Source: JANNSX01 sp041397825
Lineage (GTDB): Bacteria; Pseudomonadota; Alphaproteobacteria; Rhizobiales; Hyphomicrobiaceae
Assembly: GCA_041397825.1 (NCBI GenBank)
Contig: JAWKVX010000002.1
Coordinates: 186,001 to 250,000 of the forward strand
DNA: 64,000 nt
Direction of reading: 5' to 3'
Shown: piece by piece, positions 15,993-24,894 of the stretch
How the letters are laid out: each line of letters starts with the position of its first letter
Numbering within the stretch: the stretch's first letter is position 1
The notes under the pieces: generated by a model
The model's database searches: none
Told to the model about the DNA's origin: nothing
What the model saw: only the letters and a program-made list of their open reading frames with translations
Made by a program: the position numbers and the translations under genes

Positions 15993-17885
15993 TCAGCCCT
16001 CTGCGCTTTCGAAAGCCTCGCTGGCGGCGAGCCAGTCCTCTTCGGCCGCCTCCCGCTGCTTGATCTGGAGACCGCGCTCGCGCGCGACCTGCTGGGCGCG
16101 CTCGGGCTCGCGTGTGTAGAGGCCGGGATCGGCGAGTTGCTTGTCGAGCGCGGCAATCGCTTCGTTGAGCGCGGCAATCTTCCTCTCGGCCGCCTCGACC
16201 GCCTTTTTGAGCGGCGAGCGCTCGGCACGGCGCTGGGCCTCGTCGCGGCGCTGACCGGCGCGAGCGGCCGACGATGCCGGCGCCGTAGACGTCTTCGGCC
16301 GGCCGCGATTGCGGCCCGAAAGCCCATCGAGCAGCTCGCGGCGGTACTGCTCGATGTCACCCTCGTAGGCCTCCACCGTGCCCTTGCGCACCACCCATAG
16401 GCGATCGACGGTCGCCTCGATCAGATGCCGGTCGTGGCTGATCAGGATGACGGCGCCTTCGTAGTCGTTGAGGGCCATGATCAAGGCCTCCCGGCTGTCG
16501 ACGTCGAGATGGTTGGTCGGCTCGTCCAGAATGAGCAGGTGTGGCTTGTGGAAGGTAGCGAGCGCAAACAATAGTCGTGCCTTCTCGCCACCCGAGAGAT
16601 GCTCGGCCTTGGTATCGGCCTTATCTGCACCGAAGCCATAGACACCGAGCCGGGCGCGCCGCTCGGCGATCGTCGCATCTGGCATGAGCTCGACCATGTG
16701 ATCGTAGGGGGTCAGGCCCGATGGCAGGTCGTCCATCTGGTGCTGGGCGAAGTAGCCGATAACGAGCTTGTCGGAGCCAAAGCGCTTGCCCGCCATCGGC
16801 GGCAGACGGCCCGCCACGAGCTTGGCGAGCGTCGACTTGCCATTGCCGTTCTGCCCCAGCAGGCCGATGCGATCGTCCTGGTCGATGCGGAGATTGAGGT
16901 CGCGGAGCACCGGCCGGGCCGTCGCATAGCCGGCCTGAGCGTCGTCCAGGCGAATGATGGGATTGCCGAAGCCCTTGCCAGGTGCCGGAAAATGGAAGGG
17001 AACGACCCGGTCCTCGACCGCCTCGGCGATCGGCTGCATGCGCTCGATCGCCTTGAGGCGGCTTTGAGCCTGTCGCGCCTTGCTGGCTTTGTAGCGGAAG
17101 CGATCGACGAATGCCTGCATGTGCCGGCGCTGTTCGTCCTGCTTCTTCCGGAGCTTCAGGTCGAGCTGCTGGCGCTCGCGCCGTGCGTTCTCGAAGGCAT
17201 CGTAGCCGCCCGTGTAGAAGGTGAGCTTGCCGCGGTCCAGATGCAGGATCGCCGTCACGGCCCGGTTGAGCAGATCGCGATCATGGGAGACCATCAGCAC
17301 GGTATGGGCATAGCTCTTGAGGTAGCTCTCGAGCCAGAGCGTGCCTTCGAGGTCGAGATAGTTCGTCGGCTCGTCGAGCAGCAGGAGCTCGGGCTCGAGA
17401 AAGAGCACGGCGGCAAGCGCGACCCGCATGCGCCAGCCACCGGAGTAGTCCGAGCAGGGCCGGGCCTGGGCGGCCTCGTCGAAGCCCAGGCCGGCGAGTA
17501 TGGTCGCGGCACGAGCCGGTGCCGCATGCGCACCCATGTCGGCCAGCCGCGTGTGGATCTCGGCGATCCGGTGCGGGTCTTCGGCTGTCTCGGCCTCGGC
17601 GAGCAGGCCCTGGCGCTCGGTGTCGGCCGCCAGCACCCAGTCGATGAGGCTCGCCGGGCCGCCGGGTGCCTCCTGCTCGACATAGCCGATGCGATGGCCC
17701 TTGGGCGTCGTTATGGTGCCGTCGTCGGCATGAATCTCTTCTGCGATCAGGCGGAGCAAGGTCGTCTTGCCGGTGCCGTTCCGGCCGACGAGACCAACCT
17801 TGTGGCCGCTCGGAATCCCGGCGGTCGCGGCGTCGAGGATGAGCCGGCCTTCGATGCGATAGGTGAGTTCGTTCAAATGCAGCAT
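15993..17885 (-). CDS. ABC-F family ATPase
   Basis: 630 residues with two ABC domains and no membrane segment. The first Walker A is GRNGTGKTT (34-42), with signature YSGGWRMRV and Walker B LLLLDEPTNYLDLE. A charged linker (about 240-270, RRERQQLDLKLRKKQDEQRR) follows. The second nucleotide-binding domain has GQNGNGKST, LSGGEKARL and LLILDEPTNHLD. The C-terminal extension is Ala/Glu/Arg-rich and coiled-coil-like, ending in EDWLAASEAFESAEG. Such proteins bind ribosomes and act in translation rather than transport. The architecture resembles Uup/YheS. Confidence 0.93.
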   Translation of the reverse strand: MLHLNELTYRIEGRLILDAATAGIPSGHKVGLVGRNGTGKTTLLRLIAEEIHADDGTITTPKGHRIGYVEQEAPGGPASLIDWVLAADTERQGLLAEAETAEDPHRIAEIHTRLADMGAHAAPARAATILAGLGFDEAAQARPCSDYSGGWRMRVALAAVLFLEPELLLLDEPTNYLDLEGTLWLESYLKSYAHTVLMVSHDRDLLNRAVTAILHLDRGKLTFYTGGYDAFENARRERQQLDLKLRKKQDEQRRHMQAFVDRFRYKASKARQAQSRLKAIERMQPIAEAVEDRVVPFHFPAPGKGFGNPIIRLDDAQAGYATARPVLRDLNLRIDQDDRIGLLGQNGNGKSTLAKLVAGRLPPMAGKRFGSDKLVIGYFAQHQMDDLPSGLTPYDHMVELMPDATIAERRARLGVYGFGADKADTKAEHLSGGEKARLLFALATFHKPHLLILDEPTNHLDVDSREALIMALNDYEGAVILISHDRHLIEATVDRLWVVRKGTVEAYEGDIEQYRRELLDGLSGRNRGRPKTSTAPASSAARAGQRRDEAQRRAERSPLKKAVEAAERKIAALNEAIAALDKQLADPGLYTREPERAQQVARERGLQIKQREAAEEDWLAASEAFESAEG

Positions 17886-17945
17886 GGCGCCGTGGCCATA
17901 GCGGAGACCGGCCGATTTGTCACCGGGTCGAGTGTGCTGGTCGCC

Positions 17946-19187
17946 CTATGGGGCCTCTGGGACGGCAGCCTTGAAGGCCCTTTCGGTGATGGCCAGCACG
18001 TCATCGGCGATCTCGTCCGTGATAGCCGTCGAGACGAACCAGTTGTGCCGCGGATGGACGTAGAGGCCGTTTCTCGCGCAGGTGGCCGCAAACGGGATCG
18101 TCCGCTGCCATTCGGTGTCCTCGGCGAAGCGGAGATAGGTCATGGTCGGATGACCGGTGATATTGACCTTCAAGCCTACTGCCGCGGCCTGTGCCGCCAT
18201 GCCATCGGTGATCTTTCGTGCAATGCGGTGCATCTCGGCGACGCCCTTGTCGCGCTCGAGCACGTCCAGCGTCGCCAGCGCCGCAGCCATCGGCACGGCC
18301 GAGTACCAGAAGGAGCCGGTGGCGAAGATCCTCGAGGCGGCATCGCGCGCGCGCTCGTTACCCAGCAGTGCCGCCAGCGGATAGCCATTGGCGATCGCCT
18401 TGCTCCAGGCGCTGAGATCGGGCTTGACGCCGATTGGCTCCCAGCTGCCACCGAATGCCAAGCGGAACCCACAGCGCACGTCGTCGAGGATGAGCAGCGC
18501 GTCGACGCGATCGCAAACGCTGCGCAAATGCTGTGCAAATGCCGGATCGACAAGCTCCTGGTCCTTTCCGGCGTCGTGGCGGAAGGGTGAAGCGATGATG
18601 CCGGCCAGGTCCTTGCCGGCCAGGTCGAGCGCCGCATCGACGCTCGGAATTGAGTTGTAGTCGTAGGTGACGAGGTTCGCCCGTTCCTCCTCGGGAATGC
18701 CCGTGGTGTTCGGGTTGCACCACGGTGCAGCGCCATGATAGGCGCCGCGGGCGACCAGGATTTTCTTTCGGCCCGTCGCCGCCCGAGCGATGGTGAGCGC
18801 CAGCGTCGTCGCATCCGTGCCGTTCTTCATGAACATCGCCCAATCGGCGTGGTCGACGATGCGGACGAGCCGCTCTGCGAGATCGACCATCAGCCGCGAC
18901 GGCGTATTCTGGCAATCGGCCAGCTGCATCTGTCTCAAGACAGCCGCCTCGACCTCGGGGTGCCTGTGGCCGAGCAGGATCGGGCCGTAGCTGCACATGA
19001 GATCGATGTAGCGATTGCCGCTTTCGTCCCAGATGTAGGCGCCATCGCCGCGCGCGAAGAATTGCGGCGCACCAGGCCATTGTGTGGCGATCCGTTGGTG
19101 TCCATACATGCCGCCGGGGATGACCGCCTGGGCGCGCTCGCGAAGGCGGCGCTCGGCATCTGGAACGATCGGCAGGGCGATAGTCAT
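17946..19187 (-). CDS. class III PLP-dependent aminotransferase (glutamate-1-semialdehyde aminomutase-like)
   Basis: The start is set at 19187 (MTIALPIVPDAERRLRERAQAV), giving 413 residues; the open frame extends upstream to 19271 with sequence that does not look like this family. Class III features: IPGGMYGHQR, YIDLMCSYGPILLGH, MKNGTDATTLALTIARA (PLP phosphate region), ILDDVRCGFR, and PLP lysine Lys263 in SAWSKAIANGYPLAAL. The N-terminus resembles glutamate-1-semialdehyde 2,1-aminomutase, but many homologues of this subgroup are amine or amino-acid transaminases. A hemL function is not supported by the neighbours. Confidence 0.88.
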   Translation of the reverse strand: MTIALPIVPDAERRLRERAQAVIPGGMYGHQRIATQWPGAPQFFARGDGAYIWDESGNRYIDLMCSYGPILLGHRHPEVEAAVLRQMQLADCQNTPSRLMVDLAERLVRIVDHADWAMFMKNGTDATTLALTIARAATGRKKILVARGAYHGAAPWCNPNTTGIPEEERANLVTYDYNSIPSVDAALDLAGKDLAGIIASPFRHDAGKDQELVDPAFAQHLRSVCDRVDALLILDDVRCGFRLAFGGSWEPIGVKPDLSAWSKAIANGYPLAALLGNERARDAASRIFATGSFWYSAVPMAAALATLDVLERDKGVAEMHRIARKITDGMAAQAAAVGLKVNITGHPTMTYLRFAEDTEWQRTIPFAATCARNGLYVHPRHNWFVSTAITDEIADDVLAITERAFKAAVPEAP

Positions 19188-19280
19188 TGGCTGGCTCCTC
19201 AGCGGGCGATCCTCCAACAAGACTATGCCAATCAGCTGACGAACAGAAGCCGACCGCAGGCCAGGCCGCAAGGTTCGACG

Positions 19281-19961
19281 TCAGAGATGTTTGCTGGCTT
19301 CACGAACCGTGAGCGCGGAAAAGCGGCCTCTGTGTGCATCGAGGAAACGGCGCACCGCGTCGGGATCATGGTGCGCGTAGTCGCGAAGGGCCCAGCCGAT
19401 GGCCTTGCGGACGAAGAACTCGGGGTCACCGGCGTTGACGAGGCAAATGCGAAAGAGACGGTCGGTATCCATCTCGTCCTTGACACCGAGCTGATGCAGA
19501 ATCGCAATGCGGCGCAGCCACATGTTCTTGTCCATCGCGAGCCGGTCCATGCGGGAGGCATGCTTGGAGTGATTGCGCACAATGGTGCCAGCTACCTTGG
19601 CGAGTGCGTCGACTGTATCCCACCAGGATCTGCACGTGACGAGCTTCATGACCCGCGGTAGCGCGGACGCCGGCAACCCACTGGCTCGCCTCTCGAGCAG
19701 GTCGCAGGCAACGTACTGATACTCTCGATAGGGGAGGTTCCAAAGTGCCTCGGCCACATCGACGACGTGCTCGTCCTGCGCACGGATCAACGTCCGCGTC
19801 GCCGCTCGCCGATCCGGAGTCTTGATGCCGAGGAAAGCGAAGTTGTTCTTCATGTATCTGGCCATTGCCAGTGCCTTCGCGGGATCGGCGAGAGCCGCGA
19901 GCGCTGCCTCGATTGCTGCCACGAACTCACGCGGAGTCATCGAAAGGGAGTTGGTTGACAT
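19281..19961 (-). CDS. AlkD-like DNA alkylation repair protein
   Basis: 226 residues, all-helical. HEAT-like repeats fit the AlkC/AlkD DNA glycosylase family: ALADPAKALAMARYMKNNFAFLGIKTPDRR at the N-terminus (FLGIKTPDRR is typical), then SWWDTVDALAKVAG, WLRRIAILHQL, FFVRKAIGWALRDYAHHDPDAV and a C-terminal LTVREASKHL. These enzymes excise N3- and N7-alkylpurines. It has no tight operon partner; the aminotransferase lies 93 bases downstream on the same strand. Confidence 0.9.
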   Translation of the reverse strand: MSTNSLSMTPREFVAAIEAALAALADPAKALAMARYMKNNFAFLGIKTPDRRAATRTLIRAQDEHVVDVAEALWNLPYREYQYVACDLLERRASGLPASALPRVMKLVTCRSWWDTVDALAKVAGTIVRNHSKHASRMDRLAMDKNMWLRRIAILHQLGVKDEMDTDRLFRICLVNAGDPEFFVRKAIGWALRDYAHHDPDAVRRFLDAHRGRFSALTVREASKHL

Positions 19962-20185
19962 GACTCGTCCGGGCTCGCTCTTGAACAGAATTGCAAAGCC
20001 TACTGGGCAAACCCAGGTCTTGGCGAGGGTCGCGAGCTCAGCGATGGCAGGTATGCGGTGCTACAGCTCCTGACAGGCTCGCGCTGGAGTTGATCGATGA
20101 TTGGTTGTCGCCGGCCCGGCGCTCGCCTATCGTTCAGCACGACGTGCCGCGCCAGACGCTCACCTCATCATTCACCAGCAGTCCA

Positions 20186-20977
20186 ATGTCCGCTGTTTTC
20201 GTCAGTCATGCCTCGTCAGACGGTGCTCTCATGGCCTCCGAGCTCGTGCGCGTCCTCGAGGCGGCCGGGCATCGCTGCTGGGTTGCGCCGCGGGACATCG
20301 AAGCCGGCAAGACCTATCCGGCTCAGATCATGGCGGCGATCAGGGCATGCGCTGGACTTGTCGTTTTGGCGACCCCGGCCGCGAACAGAAGCGGCGATGT
20401 GCTGCAAGAGGTGCAGATCGCCCACAGCCACAACAAGCTCATCGTCCCGGTGCTGGCGGGTGATGACCCGCCTTCCGACGATCTCGCCTATTTCCTCTCG
20501 GTCAGGCATCAGATCCGCTGGTCGACGGCCGCGGAGGTCGTGCAGGCGATCCTACGGACCTTGCCGGCGTCTTCGGGGATGGGATCGTCGGCGGGTGGCG
20601 CGTCGGCAGCAATGACACCGGGTGAGGCCATCGCCAGGGCGGCGGCTGCCGAGTCGGGTGTCACGGGATCGTTCGCCATGACGGTCGTCAGCACCGGCTC
20701 GGAAGGAGATATCGGCTGGTTGATGTCGGAGGCCGACTATCGCGATCCCAGATGTCTGTCGATTGCCCTTGACGCCAACGCGCTGCGCGAGCTTGCCCGT
20801 CGGCTTGGCGCCGATCCGCTCGAGGTTCTGAAAGGCGAATCGATTGTCGTGGCCGGCGTCGCGCGCAAGCAGCGAATAGACTTCCTGAGGGGCGGCAAGC
20901 CGACAGGACACTACTATTTTCAGACGCACGTACAGGTCGGCGATGCCGCTCAAGTCACCGTGATGAGGCGTACGTAG
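20186..20977 (+). CDS. TIR-domain protein with an unknown C-terminal domain
   Basis: The ATG at 20186 begins the TIR fold directly (MSAVFVSHASSDGALMASEL), giving 263 residues; the frame upstream to 19991 is not protein-like. The TIR_2-type domain spans about 1-125, with CWVAPRDIEAG (BB-loop region) and SGDVLQEVQIAH, where Glu75 aligns with the catalytic glutamate of NAD-cleaving TIR domains. After an Ala/Gly linker, residues 145-263 form a separate beta-rich domain (GESIVVAGVARKQRIDF, HYYFQTHVQVGDAAQVTV) that I cannot name. No partner gene of a known TIR defence system is adjacent, so immunity function is unproven. Confidence 0.85.
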   Translation: MSAVFVSHASSDGALMASELVRVLEAAGHRCWVAPRDIEAGKTYPAQIMAAIRACAGLVVLATPAANRSGDVLQEVQIAHSHNKLIVPVLAGDDPPSDDLAYFLSVRHQIRWSTAAEVVQAILRTLPASSGMGSSAGGASAAMTPGEAIARAAAAESGVTGSFAMTVVSTGSEGDIGWLMSEADYRDPRCLSIALDANALRELARRLGADPLEVLKGESIVVAGVARKQRIDFLRGGKPTGHYYFQTHVQVGDAAQVTVMRRT

Positions 20978-20992
20978 CACGCCAGCGTCCGC

Positions 20993-21715
20993 TCAGCAGA
21001 TATATTGCCCGCCGTTCATCGTCAGCGTCGCACCGGTGATGAAGCCGGCGTCGTCACCTGCCAGGAACACCACAGCGCGGGCGATCTCATCCGCCGAGCC
21101 CAGTCGGCCGACGGGAATCTGATCGATGATTCCCTTGAGAACGGCTTCCGGCACCGCCTGTACCATCTCGGTGTCGATATAGCCGGGCGCGATGCAGTTG
21201 ACGGTGATCCCCTTCCTGGCGCCCTCCTGGGCCAGCGCCTTCGTGAAACCGATGACACCTGCCTTGGCAGCGGAATAGTTCGTCTGCCCCATCTGGCCTT
21301 TCTGGCCGTTGATGGAGGAGATGTTGATGATGCGACCAAAACTCCTCGCGCGCATGCCGTCGATGACGGGCCGGGTCATGTTGAACATGGAGTTGAGGTT
21401 GACCGAGATGACCTCGCCCCATTGCTCCGGCGTCATCTTGTGGATCATGCCGTCACGTGTGATGCCAGCGTTGTTGACGACGATGTCGACGGGACCCAGG
21501 TCGCGCTCGACCTGTTTCAGGCCCTTGTCGCAAGCGGCATAGTCGCCGACGTTCCACTTGTAGACCGGAATCCCGGTCTCGGCCTGGAAAGTCTGGGCGG
21601 CTGTATCGTTTCCCGCGTAGTTGGCAGCGACCCGATAACCCTTCTTCTTCAGTGCGATCGAGATGGCGTGGCCGATGCCTCTCGTGCCACCCGTGACCAC
21701 GGCTACGCGCGCCAT
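20993..21715 (-). CDS. phaB: acetoacetyl-CoA reductase
   Basis: 240 residues, a classical SDR. The NADP(H) motif TGGTRGIG is at 8-15, NNAG at 81-84, Ser133/134 and the catalytic pair Tyr147-x3-Lys151 in NYSAAKAG. Length, the GFGRII/INGQKGQMGQ segment and the neighbouring thiolase fit PhaB, which reduces acetoacetyl-CoA to (R)-3-hydroxybutyryl-CoA for PHB synthesis. It lies 122 bases downstream of phaA on the same strand. The PHB synthase gene phaC is not in the window. Confidence 0.95.
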   Translation of the reverse strand: MARVAVVTGGTRGIGHAISIALKKKGYRVAANYAGNDTAAQTFQAETGIPVYKWNVGDYAACDKGLKQVERDLGPVDIVVNNAGITRDGMIHKMTPEQWGEVISVNLNSMFNMTRPVIDGMRARSFGRIINISSINGQKGQMGQTNYSAAKAGVIGFTKALAQEGARKGITVNCIAPGYIDTEMVQAVPEAVLKGIIDQIPVGRLGSADEIARAVVFLAGDDAGFITGATLTMNGGQYIC

Positions 21716-21837
21716 AACGCTTCAACTCCCTCGGTCGCTGGCGGATGGTCAACCCCGTCCGGTGCCAGGCCCAGCCGGGTTACTCCCCGAATATGCGGGT
21801 TGCTCAGCCGAGCGCCATAAGCGCCCAATAACTCACA

Positions 21838-23025
21838 CTAATCGCGAGCAACGCACATCGCAATTCCCATGCCACCGCCAATGCAGAGGGTGGCCAGGCC
21901 TTTCTTCGCGTCGCGGCGCTTCATCTCGTAGAGCAGGGTCGTCAGCACACGGGCGCCGGAGGCGCCGATCGGGTGGCCGATGGCGATGGCTCCGCCATTG
22001 ACGTTGACCTTCTCGACGTCCCAGCCGAGCCCCTTGTTGACGGCACAGGCTTGGGCGGCAAAGGCCTCGTTGGCCTCCACCAGGTCGAGATCCTTGTGGG
22101 TCCAGCCGGCCTTCTCCAACGCTTTCTTGGAAGCCGGGATCGGTCCCGTGCCCATGATCGAGGGATCGACGCCGGCATGGGCCCAGGAGACGATCCGGGC
22201 CAACGGTGTGATGCCGCGCTTCTTGGCCTCGGCCGCTGTCATGAGCACGACGGCTGCGGCGCCGTCGTTGATGCCGCTCGCGTTGGCGGCGGTGACGGTG
22301 CCCTCCTTGTCGAAGGCAGGGCGCAACTTGGCGATGCCTTCGAGCGTCACGCCCTCCTTGATGTACTCGTCGTCGGAGACGACCGTGTCGCCCTTCCGGC
22401 CCTTGATGGTCACTGGCACGATCTCGTCCTTGAATCGGCCCGCCTTCCTCGCTGCCTCGGCCTTGTTCTGCGAGGCAACGGCGAAGCGATCTTGCTCCTC
22501 GCGCGTGATCTGCCACTGCTTGGCGACGTTCTCGGCGGTCGTGCCCATGTGGTAGCCGTTGAAGGCGTCCCACAAGCCGTCCTTGATCATGGTGTCGATC
22601 ATCTTCATGTCGCCCATTTTCGTGCCGTCGCGCAGATGCGCGCAGTGCGGTGCCTGGCTCATGCTTTCCTGGCCGCCGGCGATGATGATCGAGGATGCGC
22701 CGAGCTGGATCTGTTGTGCACCGAGCGCTACCGCCCGGAGGCCGGAGCCGCAGAGCTGGTTCATGTTCCAGGCCGGGCTGTCCACCGGGATGCCGGCATT
22801 GATCGAAGCCTGCCGCGCCGGGTTCTGACCCTGACCGGCCGTCAGGATCTGGCCCATGATCACCTCGTTGACGTCGCCGGGCTCGATGCCTGCCCGCTCG
22901 ACCGCCGCGACGATCGCCGCCCGACCGAGCTCATGCGCTGGCAGGCTCGCAAAGGCACCGTTGAAGGAGCCGACCGGTGTGCGGGCGGCGCTGGCAATCA
23001 CGATCTGTTCGGACTTGGCGCTCAT
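21838..23025 (-). CDS. phaA: acetyl-CoA acetyltransferase (beta-ketothiolase)
   Basis: The start is the ATG at 23025 (MSAKSEQIVIASAARTPVGSF), 395 residues as expected; the frame is open upstream to 23505 but the start fits all thiolases. Catalytic residues are visible: Cys92 in NQLCGSGLRA, the HP pair in GHPIGASGAR and the second Cys in LCIGGGMGIA. It condenses two acetyl-CoA to acetoacetyl-CoA, the first step of PHB formation. It forms a unit with phaB downstream and is divergent from phaR. Confidence 0.96.
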   Translation of the reverse strand: MSAKSEQIVIASAARTPVGSFNGAFASLPAHELGRAAIVAAVERAGIEPGDVNEVIMGQILTAGQGQNPARQASINAGIPVDSPAWNMNQLCGSGLRAVALGAQQIQLGASSIIIAGGQESMSQAPHCAHLRDGTKMGDMKMIDTMIKDGLWDAFNGYHMGTTAENVAKQWQITREEQDRFAVASQNKAEAARKAGRFKDEIVPVTIKGRKGDTVVSDDEYIKEGVTLEGIAKLRPAFDKEGTVTAANASGINDGAAAVVLMTAAEAKKRGITPLARIVSWAHAGVDPSIMGTGPIPASKKALEKAGWTHKDLDLVEANEAFAAQACAVNKGLGWDVEKVNVNGGAIAIGHPIGASGARVLTTLLYEMKRRDAKKGLATLCIGGGMGIAMCVARD

Positions 23026-23063
23026 CGGACTTCTCCTCGGTTCAGGTCCTGGTGGGAAACGGC

Positions 23064-23144
23064 GCAACAGTTGCCCAGGCACGGCACATTGCGGCAGTGC
23101 AGCATTGAGCAACCTTATCTGCGCGCCGCGAGGGCCGCAATTGC
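23064..23144. promoter_or_regulatory. candidate PhaR operator region between phaA and phaR
   Basis: The 315-bp gap between phaA (-) and phaR (+) is rich in TTGC/GCAA elements: a perfect inverted repeat GCAAC-A-GTTGC (23064-23074), a TTGCGGCAGTGCAGCA stretch (about 23089-23104) and GCAATTGC (23137-23144). PhaR proteins of Paracoccus and relatives are known to bind TGC-rich sites upstream of PHB genes. I infer that this region holds the shared promoter and autoregulatory sites. Confidence 0.35.
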
Positions 23145-23340
23145 CTCGTGCACTTTGCGACGTCCCGGGGTTCGTCCACCATAGGCCGACGAAGGGTCGC
23201 CATGTTGGAGGGTTCGTGCTATCTCTATTGCAGCGCAGCGCCAGCCCCGGGTGCTGGTGGCTAGGCTGTTCGACTACACGCATGGTTTTCGGCGAACCGG
23301 TTTTCATGTCGCCGGACCGTGCTCTCAGGAGCTGACGGCG

Positions 23341-24009
23341 GTGGATCAGACCAAGAAGCCGGTAACCATCAAGAAGTACGCCAACCGGCGTCTCTACAAT
23401 ACGGAAACAAGCACCTACGTGACGCTGGACGACCTGGCCGAGATGGTGCGCCAGGAGCGGGATTTCGTCGTCTACGATGCGAAAACCGGCGAGGACCTGA
23501 CCCATAGCGTGCTGACCCAGATCATCCTGGAGCGCGAGAGCCGGGGCCAGACGCTGCTACCCGTGAGCTTCCTTCGCCAACTCATCCGCTTCTACGGCGA
23601 CAGCGTCGGCAAGCTCGTGCCCTCCTATCTGGCGATGAGTTTGGATGCGCTCACGCAGCAGCAGGAGAAGTTCCGGAAACAGATGACGGATGCCTTCGGC
23701 TCCGGGCCGTTCACCGGCAATCCGTTCGGTCAGGTGCCGTTCGGCTCGGCCGCCTTCGAAGCTATGCAGGAGCAGGCCAAGCAGAACATGGCCATGTTCG
23801 AGAAGGCCTTCACCATGTTCACGCCGTTCGGGCAGATGGGCCGAATGGCCGCCGGGGGCACGAACGGCCGGGCCGAGGACAAGGCGCCTGACGTTGCGAA
23901 GGAGTCGTCAGAGGCGCCCGCCGACGCGCGCAACGAGCTCGGAGAGCTGCGCGATCAGCTCGCCGCCATGCAACGTCAGCTGGACAAGCTGTCCAAAAAC
24001 GACCGCTAG
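23341..24009 (+). CDS. phaR: polyhydroxyalkanoate synthesis repressor
   Basis: The likely start is the GTG at 23341, with AGGAG at 23327-23331 nine bases upstream, giving 222 residues; the frame is open from 23251. Residues 5-65 are the conserved PHB/PHA accumulation regulator DNA-binding domain (KKYANRRLYNTETSTYVTLD, then DLAEMVRQERDFVVYDAKTG). The second domain has LPVSFLRQLIRFYGDS. The C-terminal half contains PFGQ repeats (NPFGQVPFG, FTPFGQMG) and a predicted coiled coil at the end. PhaR senses PHB granules and represses phasin and PHB genes. It is divergent from phaA. Confidence 0.94.
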   Translation: MDQTKKPVTIKKYANRRLYNTETSTYVTLDDLAEMVRQERDFVVYDAKTGEDLTHSVLTQIILERESRGQTLLPVSFLRQLIRFYGDSVGKLVPSYLAMSLDALTQQQEKFRKQMTDAFGSGPFTGNPFGQVPFGSAAFEAMQEQAKQNMAMFEKAFTMFTPFGQMGRMAAGGTNGRAEDKAPDVAKESSEAPADARNELGELRDQLAAMQRQLDKLSKNDR

Positions 24010-24016
24010 AACGTGG

Positions 24017-24853
24017 CTATCGCTGCCCTGGCACAATTGAGGTCAACGCTTGATCGAGCCAGTCCCATTGGCGCGTTACGCTGGTATTCTCGACCAGTGA
24101 TATCGCCTGGGTGAGCCGCGGCGCGCTGGCGACGACCTTTCCTCGGGTGCCGAAGTGACGTGCATGCCGGCTCGGCAGATAGGCCGAGCCGCCGGCGGTA
24201 GACAGGAAGTCGATCGCCCATCGTGCCGAGGCCAGCGTTATCGCGGATGGACTCTCCCGAGCAAACAGGACCGCGTGATCGCGGCGGAACTGCGCACCAT
24301 AGTCGACGTAGACATAGCCCGCGCCCGTGCTGCCGCGGGGCGGCTTGAAGTCGACACGCACGAGATCGTCCGATCCGATCTCCCGGATGGCGAAGGGTGC
24401 CCGGGCCTCGGCCTCGTAGCAGAAGGCGAGGTCGACGAGGCCGGTCTGGAGCCAGCGATCGATGTTCGCCTGGTCTCCCGGCCAGACAGCTACCGCCACG
24501 TCAGGCCGCCGCGCGCGGACATGGGCCAGGAATTGGTCGCCGATGCCTTCCCACAGATCGAAATAGCAGGCGAGATTGCAGATGCCGGTGAATCCCTGCG
24601 GCAGGCCGATCTCGTATTTGGCCTGGCCCCAAAGCTGTGACAGCAGCTCGGCATAGCGCTGGAACTTGAACCCGGCCGAGGTGAGCTCGGTGCCGGCTTT
24701 TGAGCGATGCAGGAGCCGCTGGCCGAGCCGCTCCTCGAGGCTGTCGATTCGCGCGGTGACGGTGGATTGCGTGACGTTGAGGCGACGGGCGGCCCGGATC
24801 AGGCTCCGCGTCTCCACCACGGCCAGGAAGGTGTGGATCTCGGTCAGGTTCAT
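24017..24853 (-). CDS. LysR-family transcriptional regulator
   Basis: The start is placed at ATG 24853 (MNLTEIHTFLAVVETRSLIRAA), giving 278 residues; a ten-residue longer form from 24883 is possible. The winged HTH occupies 1-60 (RRLNVTQSTVTARIDSLEERLGQRLLHRS). The C-terminal inducer domain is shorter and less typical than in most LysR proteins (YFDLWEGIGDQFLAHVRARRPDVAVAVW). It is divergently transcribed from the flavin-dependent oxidoreductase gene, and two dyads in the shared AT-rich intergenic region look like its operators. It ends seven bases from the phaR stop, convergently. Confidence 0.9.
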   Translation of the reverse strand: MNLTEIHTFLAVVETRSLIRAARRLNVTQSTVTARIDSLEERLGQRLLHRSKAGTELTSAGFKFQRYAELLSQLWGQAKYEIGLPQGFTGICNLACYFDLWEGIGDQFLAHVRARRPDVAVAVWPGDQANIDRWLQTGLVDLAFCYEAEARAPFAIREIGSDDLVRVDFKPPRGSTGAGYVYVDYGAQFRRDHAVLFARESPSAITLASARWAIDFLSTAGGSAYLPSRHARHFGTRGKVVASAPRLTQAISLVENTSVTRQWDWLDQALTSIVPGQR

Positions 24854-24862
24854 GGCTTCGAT

Positions 24863-24881
24863 GGTTCGAAAATGTCGAACC
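24863..24881. promoter_or_regulatory. perfect LysR-type dyad (T-N11-A)
   Basis: A perfect inverted repeat, GGTTCGA - 5 bases - TCGAACC, lies 10 bp before the LysR ATG. It contains the canonical T-N11-A LysR box (T at 24866, A at 24878). Its position fits autorepression of the regulator. Confidence 0.6.
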
Positions 24882-24894
24882 AAATGTCAATTAT

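Noticed and set aside
16599..18590. 663-residue open frame on the + strand opposite the ABC-F gene
   Set aside because: Antisense to intact Walker and signature motifs; no recognisable domain; caused by lack of stops in GC-rich DNA.
17946..19187. Calling the aminotransferase hemL
   Set aside because: It resembles glutamate-1-semialdehyde aminomutase, but alphaproteobacteria generally make ALA by the C4 route (HemA) and no tetrapyrrole gene is adjacent.
20186..20977. Anti-phage defence island around the TIR gene
   Set aside because: Neighbours are AlkD-like repair and PHB genes; no STING, Argonaute, Thoeris ThsA, CBASS cyclase or other partner is present.
21973..23184. 403-residue open frame opposite phaA
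   Set aside because: Shadow of the thiolase; no ribosome site or domain.
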